In this document: in pieces, positions 1-9,163 of the stretch
How positions within the stretch are numbered: position 1 is the first letter of the stretch
How the letters are laid out: the number at the start of each line of letters is the position of its first letter
DNA from: Pseudogemmobacter hezensis
GTDB taxonomy: Bacteria > Pseudomonadota > Alphaproteobacteria > Rhodobacterales > Rhodobacteraceae
Length of the DNA stretch: 64,000 nucleotides
Assembly (NCBI RefSeq): GCF_013155295.1
Contig: NZ_JABJXT010000001.1
Location: 372,001-436,000, forward strand
Direction of reading: 5' to 3'
The notes under the pieces: model-generated
Databases searched by the model: none
Seen by the model: only the letters and a program-made list of their open reading frames with translations
Told to the model about the DNA's origin: nothing
Translations under genes and position numbers: made by a program

Positions 1-100
1 CTGCGTCTTGATGATGCCGCGACAGCTGATTGAAGATTTTGTTATTTTTCCTCTTGCGCATCCTTTGGCACAGCATTAGACACCGCTTCACAGAAAGAGT

Positions 101-175
101 GGCCCGTTCGTCTATCGGTTAGGACGTCAGGTTTTCAACCTGAAAAGAGGGGTTCGACTCCCCTACGGGCTGCCA
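101..175 (+). tRNA. tRNA-Glu (anticodon UUC)
   Basis: The 75 bases fold as a complete tRNA including an encoded CCA end. A 7-bp acceptor stem joins GGCCCGT with ACGGGCT, the anticodon stem TCAGG/CCTGA encloses the loop TTTTCAA with anticodon TTC, and the T arm carries GGTTCGACTCC. The anticodon reads GAA/GAG, so this is tRNA-Glu. Confidence 0.97.
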
Positions 176-547
176 CTTCTGTCTGATCTCCCAGAAAAAT
201 CAGTGACTTGGAAAAACGCTTCGCAGCTGGTGCTGCAGCGGCTTTCGAAACATCTCATGCGAACCGGCCTTGGGTGTCAGGCCCTGACACCGGGCAGATC
301 CGCTTTCGCCGCCTGCATCGCATGGCGGCTTTCTCAGCCATCAAAACCCATCATTTTATGCGCGGAACCCGGCGCTGCAGGGACCTGGTTTTTCCTCAGC
401 CACACCCGCCCCGGCATGCCCCCCAGAATGGCCCGCCCGCCGCGACTCATCTTGCGTGGCAGGCTGCCCGGGATGCCATTTCCAGCCTGCAACCAGGCCT
501 GGTCGATTCGCGAATCGGACAGGCCAGACAGCCTGCCCACCAGGGCC
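176..547. other. Gene-free spacer between tRNA-Glu and the asmA-like gene
   Basis: No reading frame here has a ribosome binding site or a recognisable product. The open frames overlap one another on both strands, as expected for GC-rich DNA. It is the 3' flank of the leftward asmA-like gene. I see no strong terminator. Confidence 0.5.
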
Positions 548-2605
548 TCAGTTGCCGCCCAGCAGGCCCTCAAGCAGGCGGCCCGCCTCTTTTGACACCG
601 CCTCACGGGCGCGGCGTTTGGCGGCATCTTCCAGGCTTTCATTCGCCCCCGCCTCAACGCCCAGTTCCGATTTCAGCTTTGCCTCAAGATCGGCTTTGGC
701 GCGGTCTTCGGCCTCTTTGGCCTGCAGGCGCAGACGCTCTGCTGCGGCCTTTGCCTCGGCCTCCATCTTCTCGCGGGCGATGGTCTCAAGATCGAGGCGG
801 TATTTCAGATCGGCCCAGGGCCCGGTGATCCGCAGCGGCACCATCACGCCGCCGGTTGCGGCCCCGCTGCTGTCGGTGCCCGGGAAAGCGGTCGGGCGCA
901 GGCGCAGATCCAGATCCCGCGCCCCCAGCCCGATCCGCCCTGCACCATCTGCGGTGACATAGGGGGCGACAAGGCGCAGATCGCTGGTGGTCAGATTGCC
1001 ATCTGCAATCGTGAAGGTGCCTGCGATGCCGTCAAAGACCGTCCGCTGCCCCTCGCCCACATAAGAGATGTCGAGATTGCGCAGCATCCCCGCGATATCG
1101 AGGCCCCGGATCTCGCCCTTGCCCAGCGTCAGCGTGCCATCGCCCTGCAGGCTTTGCATGATCTCATCAATCGAATTGCCAACGCCCAGGAATTTCAGCG
1201 TCATCCCGGCACGGGTGGTCAGACGGTCCCAGCCGGCCAGATCCATCATCAGCGGCCCGGAATCGAGGCCCGCCAGCACCAGGTTGCCCCCGACCGACAG
1301 GCCACCGCGGCCATTGACGACAAACTCGCCCCTGATCGCGCCGCCATAGGCCGCCAGCTCGCGCAGATCAAAGACCGCGCGCGCCCGGTCGATGGTCAGC
1401 ATCAGCTGCGTCTGGCCGAATTTCACCAGGCCCAGATCAACCGCCCCCACCGCAAGGCTGAGGTTTGCATCCATCAGCCCAAGCGCCGAGACATCGATCC
1501 GCTCTTTCGGCCAGCCCGCCGCCTGCATGCCGCCACCGCTGCCGCCGGGGCGCTCTTCGCCGGCGCTTTCCCCCGAAAGGCCGCGCAGATCGAGCGTGCT
1601 GGCCCGCAGATTGCCCGAGAGTTTCGGCCGCGCCGCGCCAGGGCTGAAATCCATATCGCCAAGGATTACATTGTTGTCGGCCTCGATCTTTGCGTCACGC
1701 AGATAGGCCGCGCCTTTGGCATCCAGCACCACCTGGCCGTTAACCGTCAGCTTGCGGGCGCCAAACCCCTCAGGCGGGGGCGAGATCTGCACGCCCGCCG
1801 CCGCGCCCAGAGCCGCAAGGTCGCCAAGATCGGCCTGCAGCACCCCTTCGGCCGCCATCGGGTTCCAGCCGCCGCGCCCCTCAAAATTCACCTGCGCGGC
1901 CCCCGTCGCCATGGTCAGGCTTAAAGGCGAGACGCGGCCTTCGGCAAAGGCCTGGAAAAGCCCGCCCTGCAGCGCCAGCGTCACCTTCTGGCCATGGCTT
2001 ACCCCGCTTGCCTGCAAGGTGAAGGGCCCGGTGAAATCGGGGATCGCCAGTTCGGCATTAAGATTGTCGAATGTCAGATCCTGGCCGCTGGCATGGTCGA
2101 TATAGCGAAACGTGCCGCCCTCAATCAGGCCGCGCTCAAGCGTGAAGCGCGTCAGGCCGCCGCTGGCCGGGGCGGCGGCATCCGTTGCTGCAGCCGGGCT
2201 GGCAGCGGTGCTGCCTGCGGGCGTGAACTCCCAATTCGCCTCACCGGATTTGCTGCGCTCCAGCAGGATGCGGGGCCGCTGCGAGTTCAGGCCCAGCACT
2301 TTGATATCGCCACCGAAAAGTGCCGAGGCATTGACCTCGATCGTCATGCTTTCAGCGGTGAACATCGGCCCCTCGGTGACCGACCAGGGTGCATTGGCGA
2401 TGGTGACGGGTCCGGTTTTGATCCCCAGAACGGGCCAGAACCGCGGCGAGATTTCGCCCTCGATACGCATGGCGCGGCCGGTGGCCTTCTCGAACTGATC
2501 CGCCGCCAGCCGGGCGATCCGCTCTGCCGGGATCATCAGCACCACCGCGATCAGCAGCACAATAACCACCATAATCGCCGCCAGGCCCCGCCAGATATAG
2601 CGCAT
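548..2605 (-). CDS. AsmA family envelope protein
   Basis: A 685-residue AsmA-like protein. Residues 1-26 form one N-terminal membrane anchor rich in I, V and L, followed by the long beta-rich repeat region of the family and a C-terminal charged coiled-coil tail rich in A, E and K (about residues 600-680). Family members sit in the inner membrane with the body in the periplasm and take part in lipid transport or outer-membrane homeostasis; the exact role here is unknown. I chose the ATG at 2605 because AGGAGG lies five bases upstream; a GTG directly before it (2608) is the alternative. An EcfG-type promoter lies at 2639-2664, giving a leader of about 25 bases, so stress induction is likely. 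Confidence 0.85.
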   Translation of the reverse strand: MRYIWRGLAAIMVVIVLLIAVVLMIPAERIARLAADQFEKATGRAMRIEGEISPRFWPVLGIKTGPVTIANAPWSVTEGPMFTAESMTIEVNASALFGGDIKVLGLNSQRPRILLERSKSGEANWEFTPAGSTAASPAAATDAAAPASGGLTRFTLERGLIEGGTFRYIDHASGQDLTFDNLNAELAIPDFTGPFTLQASGVSHGQKVTLALQGGLFQAFAEGRVSPLSLTMATGAAQVNFEGRGGWNPMAAEGVLQADLGDLAALGAAAGVQISPPPEGFGARKLTVNGQVVLDAKGAAYLRDAKIEADNNVILGDMDFSPGAARPKLSGNLRASTLDLRGLSGESAGEERPGGSGGGMQAAGWPKERIDVSALGLMDANLSLAVGAVDLGLVKFGQTQLMLTIDRARAVFDLRELAAYGGAIRGEFVVNGRGGLSVGGNLVLAGLDSGPLMMDLAGWDRLTTRAGMTLKFLGVGNSIDEIMQSLQGDGTLTLGKGEIRGLDIAGMLRNLDISYVGEGQRTVFDGIAGTFTIADGNLTTSDLRLVAPYVTADGAGRIGLGARDLDLRLRPTAFPGTDSSGAATGGVMVPLRITGPWADLKYRLDLETIAREKMEAEAKAAAERLRLQAKEAEDRAKADLEAKLKSELGVEAGANESLEDAAKRRAREAVSKEAGRLLEGLLGGN

Positions 2606-2638
2606 CACCGCCTCCTGCTTTTGTTCTTCTGCTCTGGC

Positions 2639-2664
2639 AACGAATCTAAAAGACCAGGGGTTCC
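2639..2664 (-). promoter_or_regulatory. EcfG-type promoter for the asmA-like gene
   Basis: Read leftwards the site is GGAAC, 17 bases, CGTT, an exact match to the EcfG (ECF15) consensus of alphaproteobacteria. The -10 element ends 33 bases before the start codon, which leaves room for a short leader with its AGGAGG. About one chance match is expected in 64 kb on both strands, so the placement is the main support. Confidence 0.65.
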
Positions 2665-2815
2665 GCCGACAAGCAAGAGCACGCCGATCCCGCCGCCGAA
2701 GGCATCAAATTGCCGGGAGCGGGGTGCAGCGCAGCCCCTGCGGCCCATCAAAGCCCGGCAACGGCCCGCGTCTTTCCTCTATCGCGGCGGGCGGGAATCC
2801 CCTATATGCCCGCGC

Positions 2816-4177
2816 ATGTCGCAAAATCCGCCCCTTATCCGCCCCGATCTTGCCCGCGCAACCGTGCCCGAAATGGCCCGCCGTGAGGGGCAGCCGACGA
2901 TTGGCATGGTCTCGCTTGGCTGTCCCAAGGCGCTGGTGGATTCAGAGCGGATCCTGACCCGCCTGCGGGCCGAGGGCTATGCGATTTCGCCCGATTACAA
3001 GGGCGCGGATGCGGTGATCGTGAACACCTGCGGTTTCCTTGACAGCGCCAAGGCCGAAAGCCTTGATGCGATCGGCGAGGCTTTGCGCGAAAATGGCCGG
3101 GTGATCGTCACCGGCTGCTTAGGGGCCGAGCCCGAATATATCACCGGGGCGCATCCCAAAGTGATGGCGGTGACCGGCCCGCATCAATATGAGCAGGTGC
3201 TGGACGCCGTGCATGGCGTGGTGCCGCCCGCGCCCGATCCCTTCATCGACCTTCTGCCCGCAAGCGGCATTCGCCTGACGCCGCGCCACTTCTCTTATCT
3301 CAAGATATCAGAGGGTTGCGATCACAAATGCAAATTCTGCATCATCCCCGACATGCGCGGCAAGCTGCAGTCGCGCCCCGCCAAAGCCGTTCTGCGTGAG
3401 GCAGAAAAGCTGGTCGAGGCGGGCGTGAAGGAACTGCTGGTGATCAGCCAGGACACCTCGGCCTATGGCACCGACTGGAAGGGCCGGGATGAGAAATTCC
3501 CGATCCTGTCGCTGGCGCGGGATCTGGGCTCACTCGGGGCCTGGGTGCGGATGCATTACGTCTACCCCTACCCCCATGTGCGCGATCTGATCCCGGCGAT
3601 GGCAGAGGGGCTGATCCTGCCCTATCTCGACATCCCCTTCCAGCACGCCCACCCCGAGGTGCTCAAGCGCATGGCGCGGCCTGCCGCCGCCTCGCGGACA
3701 TTGGACGAAATCGCGGCCTGGCGGGCGGCCTGCCCCGATATCGTGCTGCGCTCGACCTTTATCGTCGGCTACCCCGGCGAGACAGAGGAAGAATTCCAGA
3801 CCCTGCTGGACTGGATGGATGAGGCGCAGCTGGATCGCGTCGGCGCCTTCCGCTATGAAAATGTCAAAGGCGCACGTTCTGCCGCTTTGCCCGATCACGT
3901 GCCCGATGAGGTGAAAGAAGAGCGCTTCGCCCGTTTCATGGAGAAGGCCCAGGCGATATCCGAGGCGAAACTGGCAGCAAAAGTCGGCACCCGCATCGAG
4001 GTGATCGTCGATGAGGTCGACGCGGATGGCGCGACCTGCCGCACCAAAGCCGACGCGCCGGAAATCGACGGCAACCTTTTCATCGATGAGAATTTCGAGG
4101 GCCTCGCCCCCGGCGACATCGTCACCGTCGAGGTCGATGAGGCCGGTGAATACGACCTCTGGGGCCGCCAGGTCTGA
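2816..4177 (+). CDS. rimO: Ribosomal protein S12 methylthiotransferase RimO
   Basis: A 453-residue radical SAM enzyme that methylthiolates the conserved aspartate of ribosomal protein S12. The N-terminal methylthiotransferase domain begins with [15 protein letters not shown], which is typical of RimO rather than MiaB, and holds the cysteines for the second FeS cluster. The radical SAM motif CDHKCKFC follows, and a C-terminal TRAM domain closes the protein. The open frame runs far upstream, but homology starts near MSQNPP at 2816, so that ATG is used; no clear Shine-Dalgarno sequence precedes it. The stop codon lies inside the first unit of a 13-bp tandem repeat. Confidence 0.95.
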   Translation: MSQNPPLIRPDLARATVPEMARREGQPTIGMVSLGCPKALVDSERILTRLRAEGYAISPDYKGADAVIVNTCGFLDSAKAESLDAIGEALRENGRVIVTGCLGAEPEYITGAHPKVMAVTGPHQYEQVLDAVHGVVPPAPDPFIDLLPASGIRLTPRHFSYLKISEGCDHKCKFCIIPDMRGKLQSRPAKAVLREAEKLVEAGVKELLVISQDTSAYGTDWKGRDEKFPILSLARDLGSLGAWVRMHYVYPYPHVRDLIPAMAEGLILPYLDIPFQHAHPEVLKRMARPAAASRTLDEIAAWRAACPDIVLRSTFIVGYPGETEEEFQTLLDWMDEAQLDRVGAFRYENVKGARSAALPDHVPDEVKEERFARFMEKAQAISEAKLAAKVGTRIEVIVDEVDADGATCRTKADAPEIDGNLFIDENFEGLAPGDIVTVEVDEAGEYDLWGRQV

Positions 4178-4216
4178 GCGATATACTAGGTCTGAACGAT
4201 ATATCTGAGCGATATA
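4173..4216. repeat. 13-bp tandem repeat at the rimO stop codon
   Basis: Three copies of TCTGA(G/A)CGATATA lie at 4173-4185, 4191-4203 and 4204-4216. The first contains the rimO stop codon and the last ends one base before the stop codon of the convergent IMPACT gene. Confidence 0.9.
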
Positions 4217-4621
4217 TCAGCGCCCGCGAGCGGCACTGTCAGAGGCCGCCCGTCGCGCCTCAAGCCAGGCCCGCACGCAGGCGGTGACATGGGAAAAGCG
4301 GTCGCCACCCAGATGCACGCCGCCATACCAGCGGGTGACGACGATGATGTGGTCTTTCAGCCCCTCGCGCTCCAGCATGCGCAGGATGATCGCCGCCGCG
4401 CCGCTTTCGCCGTCATCATTGCGCAAAGGCCCATCCGCCAGCGTATCCGCCGCCCAGGAATTATGCGTGGCTTTGGCGAATTTCTTGTCGCGTTTCAGCG
4501 CCGTCAGAAAGGCAAGCGCCGCTGCCTTGTCGGCCACCTGCCCGCCCGAAACCGCATAGCGCGAGCCGCGGTCACGGATCACATCGGCGACCGTAAATCC
4601 CCCACCCGGCAGATCTGTCAC
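4217..4621 (-). CDS. IMPACT/YigZ-family protein (UPF0029)
   Basis: A 134-residue protein with the UPF0029/IMPACT N-terminal fold. Visible hallmarks are the THNSWA segment, the GES-GAA segment and the VVTRWYGGVHLG motif. It lacks the second domain of E. coli YigZ (about 200 residues), so it is a short single-domain version. The molecular function of bacterial members is not settled. It starts with GTG, and that codon overlaps the stop of the upstream protease gene in the sequence GTGA, so the two genes are probably translationally coupled. Confidence 0.85.
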   Translation of the reverse strand: MTDLPGGGFTVADVIRDRGSRYAVSGGQVADKAAALAFLTALKRDKKFAKATHNSWAADTLADGPLRNDDGESGAAAIILRMLEREGLKDHIIVVTRWYGGVHLGGDRFSHVTACVRAWLEARRAASDSAARGR

Positions 4622-5400
4622 GGGGCAGCCTGGGATGGGGCAGCCTGGGATGGGGCAGCCTGGGATGGGGCGCTCTGCAGCCGTTTCAGCGTGGCGCGAA
4701 CCACCGCAAGACGCTCGGCATTGGCGGGATGGCTGCCCATCACCCGATCCCCGGGATCCGGCAGGCGGGTGAAGAAATTCGCGCCGCGCAGCGCGTCATA
4801 GCCGCCGCGCCAGGCCATCTCGGCCCCAAGGGCATCGGCCTCAAGCTCGAACTCTTTGGAATAATGCTGGGCGGCAAGGCCTGCGCCAATCTCCTGGGCG
4901 CGTTTCAGCTCTTCCCCGGTCAGGCCCGCCGACTGGCCCAGAATGCCCACCACAATCGCCCCGGTCATCGCCTGATCCTGACGGCGCGGGATATGGCCTG
5001 CGATGTGATGCGCCGCCTCATGGCCCAGCACGAAGGCCAGTTCATCGGCGTTGCGCGACAGATCCAGCAGGCTGCGGGTGAAAACGATCACCGGGCGGCC
5101 ACGATCATCCAGCGTCTGGAAAGCGTTTGCGGGCTGCGAGCGGTCCTCATCAACGGCGATCAGGAAGTTGCAATTGCCGCGCCGCAGCTGCTCGCGGCAG
5201 GTTTGGGTGACGACGGGGGTCATACGCGAGGCAACAGTCAGGATCGGGTCATTCGCAGCCAGCGGCTGCCCGGTCGAGGTCAGCACCTCCTGGCGGACCA
5301 CCTGGCCGGGCGTGCCGGTCGGATAGACCGCCGGCACCACACAGCCCGACAGCGCAACCGCCGCCGCCATCAGCATGGCCAGAACGGCAGGCCGCCGCAT
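4618..5400 (-). CDS. M48-family metalloprotease, putative lipoprotein
   Basis: A 260-residue protein, apparently an exported zinc protease. A lipoprotein signal peptide ends in ALSGC, so Cys19 is the likely lipidation site. The zinc motif HEAAH lies in LGHEAAHHIAGH and a third ligand is offered by ELEAD. Family relatives (LoiP, BepA) act in outer-membrane protein quality control. I use the ATG at 5400 because it starts the signal peptide directly; the frame remains open to an ATG at 5463. The C-terminus is three SQAAP repeats encoded by a 15-bp tandem repeat, followed at once by the coupled IMPACT gene. Confidence 0.88.
   Translation of the reverse strand: MRRPAVLAMLMAAAVALSGCVVPAVYPTGTPGQVVRQEVLTSTGQPLAANDPILTVASRMTPVVTQTCREQLRRGNCNFLIAVDEDRSQPANAFQTLDDRGRPVIVFTRSLLDLSRNADELAFVLGHEAAHHIAGHIPRRQDQAMTGAIVVGILGQSAGLTGEELKRAQEIGAGLAAQHYSKEFELEADALGAEMAWRGGYDALRGANFFTRLPDPGDRVMGSHPANAERLAVVRATLKRLQSAPSQAAPSQAAPSQAAP
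4622..4671. repeat. 15-bp tandem repeat encoding the protease C-terminus
   Basis: Three perfect copies of GGGGCAGCCTGGGAT at 4622-4636, 4637-4651 and 4652-4666, then a partial unit. On the coding strand they give SQAAP three times, so copy-number change would alter the protein tail in frame. Confidence 0.95.
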
Positions 5401-5747
5401 CCGGACAGGCCGCAGCGCAGAACAAGGGGCCGGGTCAGAAACGATGAAAGGATTACAAACCATGGCGCCGGAATTTCATAAGGATCAGCAACAGCCTTAC
5501 CAGCTTCCTTCCCCGAACGGAAAGGGCGTATTGGCGGCATTGTCCTCATTGTGACAGCCTGGCGGTGCCCCTCTCATTGTGCGCGCCGCTACTGTGCCCC
5601 GTCGACTGCTCTCCCGTCGACTGCTCTCCCGCCGACTGTGCCTCCGTCGACTTGTCCCTCCGTGCCGACGCCCCCACGTCAGCCGCGTGGCCTTTGAGGG
5701 TGCAAAGCCCCATTGCCGGATGCAGGGCGCTGCGCTAGCCTCGGCCC
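5401..5747. other. Intergenic region with 15-bp repeats
   Basis: This spacer lies between the leftward protease gene and a rightward small gene and should hold both promoters. The only structure I see is about four copies of a 15-bp unit (CCGTCGACTGCTCTC and variants) at 5598-5657. No coding frame is credible. Confidence 0.6.
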
Positions 5748-5999
5748 ATGTTCACCATCGAGCACGAATTTGACGCAACCGTTGTCACCCTGATTGATGA
5801 GGGCGGCGATGGCATGCCGCTGGTCAGCGATGTCACCATCACCGCCTTTGAGGAATGCGTGACGGTAGAGCAGACCGATCCCGAAACCGATGAGGTTTTG
5901 CGCATCACGCTTTCAAACGCGCAGATCGCCGATCTGGCCGCCGCCCTGGATCTGCCCGAGGGCAGCTACCGGATCGAGCGCCGCCCGCCAAAGGCCTGA
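5748..5999 (+). CDS. Conserved-looking small acidic protein of unknown function
   Basis: An 83-residue soluble, acidic protein beginning MFTIEHEFDATVVT and ending in a basic tail. No signal peptide, membrane segment or metal motif is visible. Codon use matches its neighbours, with third positions rich in G and C, which supports a real gene. No strong ribosome binding site precedes the ATG. I do not recognise a family. It stands alone, followed by the convergent DUF167 gene. Confidence 0.6.
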   Translation: MFTIEHEFDATVVTLIDEGGDGMPLVSDVTITAFEECVTVEQTDPETDEVLRITLSNAQIADLAAALDLPEGSYRIERRPPKA

Positions 6000-6091
6000 T
6001 CCGCCCTGGCATCGCCAGCGCGCGCCCGCCCCCGATACCCTGCCCCGATCTCGGCCTGGTCGCCCAACCCTGACCGCCCAGCCCCGGCCGC

Positions 6092-6364
6092 TCAATCCAG
6101 CCGAAACAGCTTGTCGCGTGATTTCGCGCCCCGGACCAGCACCAGCCGCGTCTTGGCCACCCCCATCGCCTGGGCCAGCAGATCGCGGGCGGCCTGGGTG
6201 GCGCGGCCATCCTCGGGCACCACGGTCACGCTGATGCGCAGCGGCTGACCTGCCTCGCCCACATCCAGCGCCTCGCGCCGCGCATTCGGGGTTACCCGCA
6301 CCGCAATCTCGGCCCCCGGCACCGCCAATGCGCTCAGATCTGGCAAAGCCATCATTCCCCCCAT
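6092..6364 (-). CDS. DUF167 (YggU) family protein
   Basis: A 90-residue protein with the compact DUF167 fold. The core is VRVTPNARRE near the N-terminus and VTVVPEDGRATQAARDLLA in the middle, matching the family pattern of a basic surface loop followed by the P-DG-A-N/T helix. The function of the family is unknown. Several in-frame starts lie close together (6364, 6355, 6352); the run of G before the last two could serve as a ribosome binding site, so the true protein may be three or four residues shorter. Confidence 0.8.
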   Translation of the reverse strand: MGGMMALPDLSALAVPGAEIAVRVTPNARREALDVGEAGQPLRISVTVVPEDGRATQAARDLLAQAMGVAKTRLVLVRGAKSRDKLFRLD

Positions 6365-6442
6365 TCAATCCGCGCGGCTATTTTCCGCTTGCCCCCGGGC
6401 TATGGGCCAGCCCAACTGGGCCCGCAAGACAGGAGGCCCCAG

Positions 6443-7546
6443 ATGACGACCGGATTTTTCTCAGACGAGCGCTGCTTCTGGCATGGCGGCGGCAATTATG
6501 CGCTGACGCTGCCGGTGGGCGGGCTGGTGCAGCCGACCTTTGGCGGCCTGCCGGAAAACCCCGAAACCAAGCGGCGGCTGAAAAACCTGTTAGAGGTCAC
6601 CGGGCTGCTGGCCACGCTTGACCATCGCAGCGCCCCTGCCGCCAGCGACACTGAGCTGGCCCGGGTCCATCCGCAAAGCTATCTGGATGCCTTTCGCGCC
6701 GCCTCAGACGACAAGGGCGGCGAGTTGGGTCTGCGCACCCCCTTTGGCCCTGGCGGCTATGAGATCGCGGCGCTTTCCGCCGGGCTGACCACCGCTGCGC
6801 TGCGGGCCGTGTTGCGCGGTGACCTCGACAATGCCTATGCGCTGTCGCGCCCGCCCGGCCATCACGCGCTGCCCGACTGGCCGAATGGGTTTTGCCTGAT
6901 CAACAACATCGCCGTCGCCATCGAGGCCGCCCGCGCCGAGGGCCTCGCCCAGCGTTTCGTGGTGCTGGACTGGGATGTCCATCATGGCAATGGCACCGAG
7001 GCGATCTATTACGAAGACCCCGATGTCCTGACGATCTCGATCCACCAGGAGCACAACTACCCGCTCGACACCGGCGATGCGGACGATCAGGGCCGGGGCG
7101 CGGGGCTTGGCTATAACGTCAATCTGCCCTTGCCGCCCGGCGCCGGGCATCTGGCCTATCTGGCCCTGACAGAGCGCGTCGTCTTGCCGAAAATCCGCGC
7201 CTTCCGCCCCGATGTGATCCTGGTCGCCTGCGGCTTTGACGCCTCGGGGGTGGATCCGCTGGGACGGATGTTCGCCACCTCTGAAACCTTCCGCCAGCTG
7301 ACCCGGATGGTGAAAGAGGCGGCGCGGGATCTGTGCGGCGGGCGGCTGGTCCTCAGCCATGAGGGCGGCTATTCCGAGGTTCATGTGCCCTTCTGCGGCC
7401 ATGCGGTGATCGAAGAGCTGTCGGGCAGCCCTATCCACGCCCCCGACCCGCTGGCCCAGACCCTGCACAAACGCCAGCCGGGACCAAGGATGGATGCCTT
7501 CCTTGATGAATGGATCCTTGATCTGGCCCGCCAGCACGGGGTCTGA
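6443..7546 (+). CDS. Histone deacetylase-like amidohydrolase
   Basis: A 367-residue zinc hydrolase of the class II HDAC/acetylpolyamine deacetylase superfamily. The motifs appear in order: RPPGHHA, with the paired catalytic histidines; LDWDVHHGNG, with the Asp and His zinc ligands; CGFDASGVDP, with the second Asp ligand; and SHEGGYSE near the C-terminus. All active-site positions I can identify are intact. Bacterial members deacetylate acetylated small amines or proteins; the substrate cannot be read from the sequence. AGGAGG at 6431-6436 sits seven bases before the ATG, which fixes the start. Stands as a single gene. Confidence 0.9.
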   Translation: MTTGFFSDERCFWHGGGNYALTLPVGGLVQPTFGGLPENPETKRRLKNLLEVTGLLATLDHRSAPAASDTELARVHPQSYLDAFRAASDDKGGELGLRTPFGPGGYEIAALSAGLTTAALRAVLRGDLDNAYALSRPPGHHALPDWPNGFCLINNIAVAIEAARAEGLAQRFVVLDWDVHHGNGTEAIYYEDPDVLTISIHQEHNYPLDTGDADDQGRGAGLGYNVNLPLPPGAGHLAYLALTERVVLPKIRAFRPDVILVACGFDASGVDPLGRMFATSETFRQLTRMVKEAARDLCGGRLVLSHEGGYSEVHVPFCGHAVIEELSGSPIHAPDPLAQTLHKRQPGPRMDAFLDEWILDLARQHGV

Positions 7547-7620
7547 ACGCCCCGTCCCCGCTCTGGCTCTTGTCCCGCCCCCGCGCTATAGCGGGCGCGA
7601 CCCCTCAGCCGGAGCCCCCG

Positions 7621-8343
7621 ATGACGCATGCCGTATCCCTCGCCTCTGCCCTTGACCAGCTGCAGAGTGAGGCCGATCCGGCCCGCGCCGCCGAGGCGGC
7701 CCATGCCCATAAAGTTCAGCGCGAGTATCTGGGCATCGCGGTGCCGCGCCTGACCGAACTGGCAAAGGAATGGCGCGAGGGGCTGGATCTGGACCAGCGC
7801 CTCGCCCTGGCCTCAGACCTGTGGCAAAGCAATATCCATGAGGCGCGGATCGCGGCGGCGAAACTGCTGGTCCAGGCCCGCATCCGCCCCGATGACGGTG
7901 TCTGGGCGCTGATCACCTCCTGGGTGGCGCAGTTTGACGGCGCAGAGATCGCCGACCAGGTTGCCGATGCCGCAGGCCGCAGGCTGATCGCAGATCCCGC
8001 CCGCCTGGATGAGGTTGAGGCCTGGACGAAATCGCCGCTGATCTGGGCCCGCCGCGCCACGCTGACCTTCACCCTGCCCTGGACGCGGATGAACAACCCC
8101 AAACCCCAGGACCAGGAGATCCGCACGCGCGTGCTGGCCTGGGCGGCGGGCTATGTCAGCGAAAGCGACTGGTTCATGCAAAAGGCCGTGGGCAGCTGGC
8201 TGCGCGATCTGTCCAAACATGACGCCGCCCTGATCGAGGCCTTTCTGGCCGGCCCCGGCGCTGGTCTGAAAAGCTTTTCGCGCAAGATCGCCCGCACCTA
8301 TCTGCCGCAGGTTGCACCACTCAACCCAGACGCGCGGGACTGA
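7621..8343 (+). CDS. AlkD-like DNA alkylation repair protein
   Basis: A 240-residue all-helical protein of the DNA alkylation repair (AlkC/AlkD) family, which has HEAT-like repeats and excises alkylated bases. The segment KVQREYLGIAVPRL near residues 30-43, the aromatic and acidic repeat region, and SDWFMQKAVGSWLRDLSK fit the family. Length is typical. The reading frame extends upstream, but the ATG at 7621 is where homology begins. It probably acts in the cytoplasm on alkylated DNA. A GST and electrophile-detoxifying enzymes follow, so a general alkylation/electrophile defence theme is plausible. Confidence 0.85.
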   Translation: MTHAVSLASALDQLQSEADPARAAEAAHAHKVQREYLGIAVPRLTELAKEWREGLDLDQRLALASDLWQSNIHEARIAAAKLLVQARIRPDDGVWALITSWVAQFDGAEIADQVADAAGRRLIADPARLDEVEAWTKSPLIWARRATLTFTLPWTRMNNPKPQDQEIRTRVLAWAAGYVSESDWFMQKAVGSWLRDLSKHDAALIEAFLAGPGAGLKSFSRKIARTYLPQVAPLNPDARD

Positions 8344-8456
8344 CGACACAACCCACGCCGTTCGCTATTCCAGAACGCGGCATTGCCGCGAAAGGGGCTG
8401 CCCCCCGCGCCCTGAATTGCCATATGGTCGGTCAGAGAATCCGACAGGAGGCAATG

Positions 8457-9077
8457 ATGACAAAGCTTTTCTTCAAACAGGGCGCATGCTCGCTGGCGCC
8501 GCATATCGTGCTGGAATGGATCGGCAAACCCTATGAGGCGGTGCGCGTCACCTCGGGCTCGCCCGAGATCCTGGCGGTGAACCCGACGGGCGCGGTGCCG
8601 GTTTTGCAAGAGGATGACGGCTGGGTGCTGACCCAGGCGGGCGCGATCCTGGAGTATCTGGCGAACAAACACCCCGAGGCGGGCCTCGGCGGTGGCGACA
8701 GCATCCGTGCCCGGGCCGAGACGCATAAATGGTCGGCCTTCCTGACCTCGGATGTCCATGCCGCCTTCTGGCCGGTGTTCATGCCCGACCGCTATACGAC
8801 CGACCCGTCGGATGCTGCCAAAGCCGCCGTTTTTGACGCCGCCATCGCGCAGGTCCGGAAGAAATTCGCCATCCTCAACGACCATATGGCCGGGCGGGAG
8901 TGGTTCCTTGACGGCGGGCGCTCGGTGATCGACGCCTATTCCTTCCCGATGATCCGCTGGGCGCGGGGCAAATTGCCAAATGGCCTGACGGATTACCCCC
9001 ATGTGCAGGCGCTGCATGATCGGCTGGCGGCTGATCAAAGCGTGCAAACCATCCTCGCCCGTGAGGCCGGAAAGTAA
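8457..9077 (+). CDS. Glutathione S-transferase family protein
   Basis: A 206-residue GST. The N-terminal thioredoxin-like domain begins TKLFFKQGACSLAPH, as in beta-class bacterial GSTs, and contains NPTGAVPVLQ with the cis-proline and later AILEYLA for glutathione contacts. The C-terminal helical domain has the conserved FLDGG-SVIDAY segment. It should conjugate or reduce electrophiles in the cytoplasm. Two adjacent ATG codons exist; the second (8457) has the better distance from AGGAGG at 8446-8451. Its neighbours downstream are VOC dioxygenases. Confidence 0.9.
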   Translation: MTKLFFKQGACSLAPHIVLEWIGKPYEAVRVTSGSPEILAVNPTGAVPVLQEDDGWVLTQAGAILEYLANKHPEAGLGGGDSIRARAETHKWSAFLTSDVHAAFWPVFMPDRYTTDPSDAAKAAVFDAAIAQVRKKFAILNDHMAGREWFLDGGRSVIDAYSFPMIRWARGKLPNGLTDYPHVQALHDRLAADQSVQTILAREAGK

Positions 9078-9096
9078 TCCGGCCACCACAGACGAC

Positions 9097-9150
9097 CACG
9101 GGCATCGCCCCAAACACAGGCATCGCCCCAAACACGGGCATCGCCCCAAA
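9097..9150. repeat. 18-bp tandem repeat upstream of the VOC-hydrolase gene
   Basis: Three copies of CAC(G/A)GGCATCGCCCCAAA at 9097-9114, 9115-9132 and 9133-9150. The last copy runs straight into the AAGGAG ribosome binding site of the next gene, so copy number could change leader length. Confidence 0.9.
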
Positions 9151-9163
9151 AAGGAGCAGCATC

